Shown here: positions 56,269-64,000 of the stretch, in pieces | Position numbering within the stretch: the first letter of the stretch is position 1 | Layout: the number at the start of each line of letters is the position of its first letter | DNA from: Rhizaria sp. SCN 62-66 | Taxonomy: Eukaryota > Rhizaria, unplaced | Direction of reading: 5' to 3' | Assembly (NCBI GenBank): GCA_001724265.1 | Contig: MEDY01000188.1 | Location: 1-64,000 of the forward strand | Length of the DNA: 64,000 nt | Program-made: the position numbers and the translations under genes | Notes under the pieces: model-generated | The model's input: only the letters and a program-made list of their open reading frames with translations | Told to the model about the DNA's origin: nothing | The model's database searches: none

Positions 56269-58091
56269 TTAAGTTTGTGAGTTGGCATCATCATGATCAG
56301 GATAATCATCATAACCGTCCTGAGGGTCAATCTCGCCATGATCTTCGTCCTCGCTCTCACCCTCACCACCCTCGCCCTCACCGTCCCGATCTTCGTCCCC
56401 GTCTACGTCCTCTTCCTCAGCGGCATCATTGTCGCCATGATTGTTACCGCCACCCCTCGCCTGGGCGTTGGCTTCGGCGATGCGATTCCGCCTCATAAGC
56501 ACGTCCTGTGGCACCCCAAAGTCGCCGATGATGTCTATCAGAAGATGCACCAGCTGCATTGTCTCCTCCCGTGCCTCCGTGATCACACACGCATTGTGGT
56601 CCTCAAGCAGCTTCAGCAGCTCCATGTGGCCGTCGAACGCGCAAAACGCCGCCAGGGCCTCGTTGCGAGGCCGCGCGCGCTCGGTCAGCACCGCAGGGTC
56701 CGGGCTCGTGTCGCCGAGGCAGATGATCTCGGTCACGGCCTGCATAAACCGGCCAAGCTGCCCCTTCAGCGGCGGCACCCGCAGCGTGCCCGCGGCCCCG
56801 ATCGCATAGGCGCAGTAATAAAGCGCGCGCGCGCCGATCAGCAGCTGCGCCACGGCCCCGCGGCCGCCGTCAACGCTGCCGGTCGCGACGTCGTCCATCG
56901 CGTTGTCCAGAACCCAGGAGATCTCGTTGCTGACCGACCACTCGGCGGCATAGTTGTCCTCGTCGCGCGGCGGTACGGGCGCTCGCGTAATCAGCGCGGA
57001 CAGCACGTTGCCCATCAGCACACGCGCCGCCGTCTCCGGGCAGTCAGCGAGCAGGTTCGAGACGAGCAACGCAAGCTCGCGGAACGTCTCCGTTTCATTT
57101 TGGTCCAGCTCCTCGGCCAGCCGGCGCAGGTGGGCCACCACGGCCGGCGTGAAGAAGATCCGTTCGCGGCCGCCGTCAAGCGTGGACAAGTTGCCCAACA
57201 GGCGCAGCACTGGCGTGCGGGTCGACTTGGGCCCGTGCAGCTGCCGCGCAACGCGGGACAGAATGCAATCGAAATCTACGTCACCGTCACCAGGAGGCGC
57301 GACGCTATCGTCAAGGATACTGTTCTTGTCCTTGGGGACGATGAGGAGGTCTTCAAACCGAACGCCCTCGGACTCTTCGCGAAACATGTTCTCGCGAAAC
57401 ATGTTCGTCAGACTCCACGCACGTCGACGAGCGCGTTGTGCAGGCTGTCGTGCTCAGAGTCGTGCTCGGAGAAGCGCCGCAGGCAGCGCGCAAGCAGCGG
57501 CACGACTGGCGCTAGTTGTGAGTACGGCAGCCCGACCTGCGTGAAGCTGCACACCGTCCACAAGAGCGTGTTCTGCACCGCGTCCCCCGTGGAGCCGAAG
57601 CCGTGTGCGTCGGCGTCAGCGTCGGCGTCGACCTCGGCGAGGAAGCGGATGACGTGGGCGAATACCCCGCGCTCGATGAGCGAGTCGGTGATGTCGCGGT
57701 TCATCTTGGCAATGCAGCCCAGCGCCCAGAGCGCGTACTCGACAATGTCGTCGGGCTGGCCGAGGTAGAGCACGCAGCGGAGCTTCTCGGCGACGCCGCG
57801 TTCAAGCATCGCGGTGCAGCCCGATGTAGATACGGCGAGGTCGATAAACACCGAGAGCGTTTTAATCGACCGTTCGGATTCGTCCGCGTCCCCGCAGTAG
57901 TCGAGTGAGCGCAGAAGCCAGTCGAGCACGCTGTGCTCGAGGCAGGCCTCGGTTAAAGCCACCAGGTCTGAGTCCGACTTGGTGGCCGAGGTGATGCAGC
58001 GTAGAGCCTCGATGCCGGCGGACGAGGGCGCCAGTGATGTCAGAGACGCGAGCGCATTCTGGAACTAGCCGTTGGTAAACGGGGTTGTCAT
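56269..58091 (-). CDS. Armadillo-repeat (importin-alpha-like) gene, one in-frame UAG and one frameshift
   Basis: Minus strand. ATG at 58091, then UAG at codon 9 (58067-58065), then an open frame to TGA at 57410-57408. A second frame, offset by one base, continues from the same place to TAA at 56269-56271. Both parts are built of ARM-like helices: part 1 has DDIVEYALWALGCIAKMNRD; part 2 has TPVLRLLGNLSTLDGGRER and ETFRELALLVSNLLAD. The match to importin-alpha repeat style (WALGNIA) is clear, but there is no N-terminal importin-beta-binding domain, so the role may differ. The C-terminus is a long Asp/Glu/Gly-rich acidic tail. At the frame break a 15-nt unit occurs twice in tandem (about 57376-57405). 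Either the gene is inactivated, or the repeat has caused an assembly error of one base. Lies inside the duplicated region. Confidence 0.55.
58065..58067 (-). other. In-frame UAG in the ARM-repeat gene (codon 9)
   Basis: Flanked by MTTPFTNG and FQNALASLTSLAP. Without reading UAG, no ATG in good context begins the conserved repeats. Confidence 0.55.
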
Positions 58092-58500
58092 GGCGCGCGC
58101 TGCCGCGCGAAATCAAAACTAACACAACTAACTGGTTGCTGTTCCCCCACTACAGACCACTAGCGTAAGGCAGCTAAAACAAACATTGGAATCGTACGCA
58201 AGTGATAAATTACGTTAGAAGGTGTTGTATTTTCTAGTATAATCGGTTTATCAACGAAATTTGTCCATTCACAATGGACTCATTCAACCTTCCCCAGTAT
58301 CCTGGTTAACGAGTGGTGACGTGAGCACGACTGGAGAGACAGCGTCCTCTCTCGTTGGTGTGACGTGACTGAGTCTAGTTTGGGTACGATCGAAGATGGT
58401 TGTATTCAGTCAATACTAGAATAAATTATTCGTGTGTCACCTTTTATACGATTAAACAACTACATACAGTCCCATGATATGTCATTTTATGATGATTGTT
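58092..58500. other. Spacer between ARM gene start and URB1 end
   Basis: About 410 bases of upstream DNA of the ARM gene and 3' flank of URB1. The right part (58316-58500) is duplicated at about 54690-54983. Confidence 0.6.
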
Positions 58501-59110
58501 TTACTTCTTGCTCCTCTTCTTCTCGGAGGTCTCAACAGTCACAGCATGGCGACTACTCGGGCGCGTCACGCGTTGCGGCGCCTCCACAGCAGCCTCCTTG
58601 CCATCACTGTCGTCGCCGCTATCGTCGTCGCTCTCGTCGAGCTTGGCCGCAGTCGTCTTGCGGGCCCTCTTGACGCGCGCGCCCACGACCGTCTCCTCCT
58701 CAGCCTCCTTCTTCTCGACCCCGGCATCGGGGTCCGAGTCGGGCTCACGCGCGGCGGCCGCGGCGAGCTCGGCAGTCTTTGCCTTGCTCCGGCTTTTGCT
58801 CTTAGGCTCAACAGCATCAACAGCAGCAGCAGTATCAGCGACAGCAGTCACAGAAGCCTTCGTCTTAGTGGAAGCACGGCGACCGCGGGCGGGCGCGGCA
58901 GCGGCCACGGGGACGGGCGCGAGCGCCTCCCCAGCCGCCGCAGTGGCCGTGGCAGCCTCAGCGCCCGCTCGCTGCATCAGCGCCAGCAGCAGCGTCCTGA
59001 CGCCGCCGGCACTCGCGGTCGCGGCGCCAGTCGCGGCGCCAGCAGCGGCCGCGGCGGTGGTGGCGGTTGAGCGGCGGCACGCGCGGTTCAGCCGCGCCAG
59101 CGCCGCGCCC
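58316..59110. repeat. Duplicated segment, copy 2, right part (parent of the URB1 fragment)
   Basis: 3' flank and last coding part of URB1, copied to about 54690-55432. This version carries the intact frame, so it is the source or the better-kept copy. Confidence 0.85.
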
Positions 59111-62100
59111 CTGGTGGCGCAGGCGAGCAGAAGCGCGTGCGCGTAGTGGCTGAGGCTCGCGACCGCAGCGCTGGCGTCGGCGACGAAGCGCGCCACCGCG
59201 GTCGCCGCCACACGTGCCTCGCTCTCACCGTCACCAGTACGGGTGCGAGCAACACTGGAGGCGGACTCGGTGACGGCGGCGCAGAGGTTGAGTCCGACGG
59301 CCAGCGCAGCCGCAAGCGAGCGCGCAGACGCGGCCGCGCTCGCCGCAGCCGCCACGGGCGCAGTTGCGAGGACATGGGCTGGGGTGGGAGCGGGGCGCCA
59401 GAGAGCGCAGTGCGAGACGAAGGCGGCCGTGAGCGCGGTAAGCACGCGCACGGGCAGCGGGGCTGCGGCGGGCACGGCGGGCACCACTGCCGCAGCAGCA
59501 GCCGCAACAGAGTCCCTTGCGGCGACGGAGGCGGCAGCGGCGGCGGCGGTGGCGGCGGCTGCGGTGAAGCAGAAGCCGCGCGCGTGTCCGTAGGGTGCGA
59601 ACTGCCCCAGGGCACTGGCGCCAGTGCCAGCGGCGCCCCGGCGGCCGTCGAGGCCCGCGGTGAGATAGGCGGCGAGCGCAGAGGCCCACGGCAGCGAGAC
59701 GAGCGGCGCGCGCGTGGCGTCCGCGACCTCGCGGGCCTGGCGCAGCTTGCGCGGCGTACTGCTGGCGTCGCTGGCCTTGTCGGTGGCGGCGAGCGCGGTG
59801 GCGAGCGCGGCTGCGTTGGCTGCGAAGGTCGCCACAGTCGCGTGTAGCGACAGCGGCAGGGCGGGGGGCACGCGCGCGGTCACGGCCTCCGCGGACAGAG
59901 ACAGCGCTGTCGCGGCCGAGATCTGCAGAGACGTTACCGTCACCGGGCCGCCCGCAGCGGGCGCGGCGGCCGCGGCGCGGGCGGTGGCGCGGCGGCGCTT
60001 GCGGTTCTCGGACTCGGACTCGGACTCGGAGTCGGACTCGGAGTCAGATGCGTCGTCATCATCGGCGTCAGAGCTATCCGAGTTGGAGTCCGAATCGGAG
60101 TCCAACTGCTCGCCGGCGAGCCTGCGAGCAGTCAGATAAGCGTTGTGCGAGAGCATGGCTGCCGCGATCTGCGCGAGCACAGTCGACGCGATGGCTGCGG
60201 CCTCGGTCGCCGTGTGGGACAGGCCGCGGACGCCGCTGCCCACGGTCTCGTCGGCACTCGCCACCACACTGTCAGTGCCGGCGACTGTCGCAGGGGTGGA
60301 GGCGGGGGCGGAGACACCCAGCAGCGCAAGCAGCGAGCCCGGGGCGCCGGCGGCGGCAGCGGCCACACTGCTGCTGCCGCTGCCGCTGCCGGCGAGAGCA
60401 ACGGCGTTGGCGCTGCCATCGGGGCCCGCGGCACTGGCACCGAGCGCGGCCTCGGTGCCGCCGCCGCCGCTGTTGAGCACCGGGTGCGAGCCGTCGGCTA
60501 GGCCGCGCAGCCATGCCACGACGCCGTGCTGCTGCACGAGCGTGTACGCGGCGCCCGGCGAGACCGCGACGGCCCGGAGCAGGAAGCGCAGCAGCAGCAC
60601 CAGCGTCGCGCGGTCGCATGCGGGCGAGTCGGCAAAAGACAGCAGCGCGGGCCACATGCGGCGCCGCGCCAGCACGACCGCGTCCTCGTGGCAGATCATC
60701 GCGTCGTGCAAGTACTTAAACAGGAACGCGTGGTGATGGCGGTAGTTGAGCGAGTTCGTGTGCATCAGCGCGCCAAAGAGCTGCACCTTGCGCGTGTCCA
60801 GCGCGGGCTTGCCTAGCAGGAAGCGGTTGAAGGCGCCGCACAGCGGGCTGTGGTGCGCCAGGATCACAGAGGCGGACTTAGCGAGGAAAACAGTGGCGAG
60901 GTTCGGCAGCCGCTGGTTGGGCGACGTGACCGTGTTGCGCAGCACCATGAGGAGCGTGAGCAGCTGGGCCTGGTCCGCGAACGAGTCAGTGGGGAGGTAG
61001 CCCTGCTCGTCGTAAGGGCCTGTGCCCCAGCCGGTGACCTCGGCCTCGCCGGCGTCGTCGCCGGCCCTCTTGCCGCCGTCGTCGTCATCACCATCGCCAC
61101 CGCGGCCGCGGCGATGGCGGCGGCGGTCCCAGCCGTCGTTGTTGTTGTCGTCGCCGTTGCCGTCGTAGTCGCTGTCGAACTCGTCCGCCTTGCGCGTGCC
61201 GTCCTCCCCGTACGCCATGTACTCGTCGATGTTGACGTTGAGCTCGCGCAGCTTCTTGCGCAGCGCGCGCTCACGGTCCTGCTTCTCCCACTGGCTCAGC
61301 CGCTCGCGCTTCTCGCGGCTCGCCTGCCGCCGCCGCGCCGTGCGCGCGACAAGCCGCTGCAGCAGGCCCATGACGCGCGCCAGACAAGCGTAGGCCAGTG
61401 CGCGCAGCCGCGGGGCCGTGAGCGAGCAGCAGCGGATGACGTAGCCCAGCACGCCCGAGGTGGCGAGCCGGTACAGGTCCAGCGAGCAGTGGTGCAGGTA
61501 CGAGTGGTAGAACGGCAGCACGAACGCGGGGTCGTAGTGGCCGCCGCCCAGCCCGCCCGCGGCGGCGCGGCAGCCGTGGGACAGCGCGCCGTAAGCGTCG
61601 TCCTCGGAGACGGAGACGAGCGACACGGCGCCGCTCAGCTGCGCTGCGACAGAGAGATCGGCGCTCGCACCACCGGTGCTGGAACCAGCATCATCGGTGA
61701 GCGCAGCGTTGGCGTTGTGTTTCGCGAGCAAGTCCGGGTTGCAGAGCGCGGGAGGGGGCCCGGCGGCGAGGAGGTCGCTGCTGACGTTGGCGTCGACCCA
61801 CATCACATCGGGGAAGAGCTCCTCGTCACCGCTCTCCTGGCCGGGCAGCCAGGGGCGGTTCTGCCGCTGCTCCTGCCGCTGCGCACTCTCGAGCGACGCG
61901 GCCATCGTGGCCGCCACAGCCACCTCCTGCGCGTCGAGCGAGGTCACGTGCGACTGCAGCACGCTCGCCTCGGCCACCAGCGCCAGCGCGCGCGCGGCCA
62001 CGACGGCAGGCAGCGCGGGCGCTAGGTCCGTCACTACCGTCGCCGCGATGCGGGCCGCCGCGAAGGAGCCCACCGTCGCGGTCGCCGCCGCGGCCGTCAC

Positions 62101-64000
62101 GGCGGCGCTGGGCGCGAGCGTGGCGGCCGTCGCAAACGGGTACGAACCGTGGCCTGTGGCCTGCGCAACCGCGGCGCGCTCTGCGGCGAGCGCCTCGGCC
62201 TCGGCGGCGGCGGCGGCGGCGGCCGTCTCAGCCAGGTCCGCAGCCGTGGCCGCGGCGATGGCTTTGTGCCACGCCTCGGCGTTCGCGCCCTCGGGGAGGC
62301 GGCTCGCGTCGCTGTCGTCCGCGCCGCCGCAGTGCTTGCGGACGAGCGCGGCGAGCGCGGCCGTGGCTGTGGAGATAATGTAGGACGCAACGGCGCGGCG
62401 GGCCACGGTGGAGCGGCCGGCCGCGCCCCACTTGCGCGTGTAGAGCGAGAAGAGCGACGGAAACGCCACGTCCAGAGCGCCGCTGTTCGCTGACTCAGCA
62501 GCGCCAGCGGTACTCGTGGGTGAGCCCGTGGCGGCGGGCATGACGATGGCCTGGATGCGGGAGAGGATCGCCGACAGCAGCCGGTCCGCAGGACTGGTGG
62601 TGGCGCCGTACGCGGCGAGCAGCACGCGCACCAGAGGCATGTGCGCGTCGAGCGAAGAAGAAAACCACGGCAGCCCGGGCGCGGCCGCGGCGGCGGCGGC
62701 AGCCTTAGCCTTCTTGTGAGCCTTCTTAGCCTTCTCGCGTTTGTCGTGTTCATCATTATCGCTATCGGTGCCGCTGTCGGTGTCGCTCTCCCTGTCGGCG
62801 CTAGCCTTGGCGGCGGCGGGCTTGGTGAAGAGCTGGTTAATCAGCGACAGCAGACTGACCGTGGCCGCCGCGGAGGCGGCAGCGTCGGCAACGGCCACAG
62901 CGCCCGCGGCACCGTTGGCGCCGTTGGTGACGGCGGCCGTGGCGCTCAGCATCACGCTCGACGCGATCACGGTCGGGTCAGCCCCGCCGACGACACCGCC
63001 GCTGCCACTGCCACTACCCTTGGAGCTAGAGTCAGCGCCGGCGCCCGCGGCGGAGGCCGAGGCGGAGGCGGCGGAGGCGGCCTGCGCGCGCGCGGTGGCG
63101 AGCAGCGCGGGCGCGTCGACGGCGCGCATGGCGGGGCAGACCGTGGGCAGGAACAGCGGCGCGGAGGAGACGAGGTAAAAGATGTCCGGGTTGTGCAAAT
63201 ACATGTCCTGTGTGTGTGTGGAAGGGGTTAAAAAAAGAGAGAGTGAAGCATTAGATGTGAGAAAATGAATATAAAGATTGAAAAAAGGGGAAAGCATTCA
63301 CATTTAGTTCGAAATATGATGCACTCGCAATATAGTCACAAGATTGCTTCAAATACAACGTACCTGTCCAGGATCCTGTTCGAGCGTGACTGCGGCCGCG
63401 AACGCCTCAACAGAGCCACCCAGCGTCTTCGTCAGCGCCTTAGCCAGCTCCTTGGTCACCGCGGCCGCCGCGGCGCCACTGTACACTGCCGCTACGCCGC
63501 CACCGGCGGTGCTGCCACGGGGGACCGCGGGCAGAGGCAGGTCGCGCGCGCGCAGCAGCAGGCTGACGGCATCGGCCGTGCGCGGCGCGTCGAGCCGCGC
63601 CTGCAGCGCCGTGATGACGAAGCGGTTCAGGCTCTTGCGAGTCCGCTGGCGGGCTGCCGCAGCCGCCGCGGTCAGGGTGGCGGCGTCGACCTTGGCAATG
63701 GCCTTGCCAGCGTTGCCGCCGTTGCCGCCGCTGCTGTAGTGCGCAGAGAGCGGAGCGGCAGCGACCAGCAGCGCGGCCCAGGCCGAGGCCGAGGCGAGCA
63801 CGGCCAGCGGCTCCAGAGCGCCGCGCGCCCTGTCGGTCGCGACGGCAAGGATGCCGATGAGCAGCGCCAGCAGGTCTTGCTCGAGCGCGACTACGGCAAC
63901 GCCCTCTGCGTCGGCACTGACAGCGCCTGTCTTGCCACTGCTTCCGCTCTCAGCGGCCGCGGCGGCGGCGGCAGCAGAAGAGGCCAGGGGGAACACAGTG
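58501..64000 (-). CDS. URB1: URB1/NPA1-like nucleolar pre-ribosomal protein (5' end outside window)
   Basis: Minus strand, exons 64000 (running in) to 63364 and 63207-58501, donor GTACGT; at least 1,780 residues, stop TAA. The recognisable part resembles the C-terminal half of URB1/NPA1: YDPAFVLPFYHSYLHHCS, then a segment about first-exit of neighbours (GYVIRCCSLTAPRLRALAYACLA), NQRLPNLATVFLAKSASVIL, HHSPLCGAFNRFLLGKPALD, and FLFKYLHDAMICHEDAVVL ending with VQQHGVVAWLRGL. In yeast and human, URB1 is a helical-repeat scaffold of early 60S pre-ribosomes that binds near 25S/28S rRNA root helices. Long Ala-rich stretches and acidic Asp/Ser runs before NRKRRR (about 60000-60110) are additions typical of this genome. 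The tail is Lys-rich. The assignment is by remembered motif order, not by a search. Confidence 0.7.

Noticed and set aside
56293-57768. 491-codon open frame on the plus strand
   Set aside because: Antisense shadow of the ARM-repeat gene. The minus-strand reading has clear ARM repeats, while this one is Arg/His-rich noise.

Overview
The window is nuclear DNA of a eukaryotic microbe (a protist; the lineage is not decidable from this piece). The evidence is sixteen spliceosomal introns of 96-188 nt, most with the donor GTACGT; very GC-rich, alanine-rich exons set in AT-rich introns and spacers; and eukaryote-only proteins (coronin-7 type, SUMO E1 subunit, URB1/NPA1, a giant ubiquitin-specific protease). 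I see no prokaryotic operon structure, CRISPR array, transposon, tRNA or rRNA.

Layout, left to right: an ETHE1/persulfide-dioxygenase-like metallo-beta-lactamase-fold protein (220-1602); a giant PAM2-bearing ubiquitin-specific protease of about 5,590 residues (2259-19207); a small type I membrane protein (minus, 19930-20778); a two-propeller coronin-7-like protein (21655-25250); a giant AT-hook protein of about 4,070 residues (25791-38090); an eight-exon, 2,573-residue protein with no clear family name (38528-47293); a small PET100-like cytochrome oxidase assembly factor (minus, 48228-48620) head-to-head with a SUMO E1 AOS1/SAE1-like subunit (49037-50383); a small unknown gene (51159-51641) convergent with an unknown helical-repeat gene (minus, 51560-54343); a locally duplicated and partly degraded stretch (54253-55860); a frame-broken armadillo-repeat gene (minus, 56269-58091); and the 3' part of URB1 (minus, 58501 to the window edge).

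The main discovery is a probable change in the genetic code. Five genes are long reading frames on one strand interrupted only by UAG. The flanking open frames are always in the same phase and there are no AT-rich introns at the joins. I count nine in-frame UAGs: two in the USP, four in the AT-hook gene, and one each in the genes at 51159, 54343 and 58091. Every gene whose end is visible stops at UAA or UGA, never UAG. The simplest reading is that UAG is a sense codon, possibly glutamine (leucine not excluded), and that UAA and UGA are the stops. A standard-code annotation would cut these genes into eleven or more false pieces.

The genes do not form a pathway. They are ordinary housekeeping and regulatory loci: sulfur metabolism, deubiquitination, actin, ribosome biogenesis, SUMO and cytochrome oxidase assembly. 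Region 54253-59110 stands out as structurally young, with a tandem partial duplication, gene fragments and a frameshifted gene.
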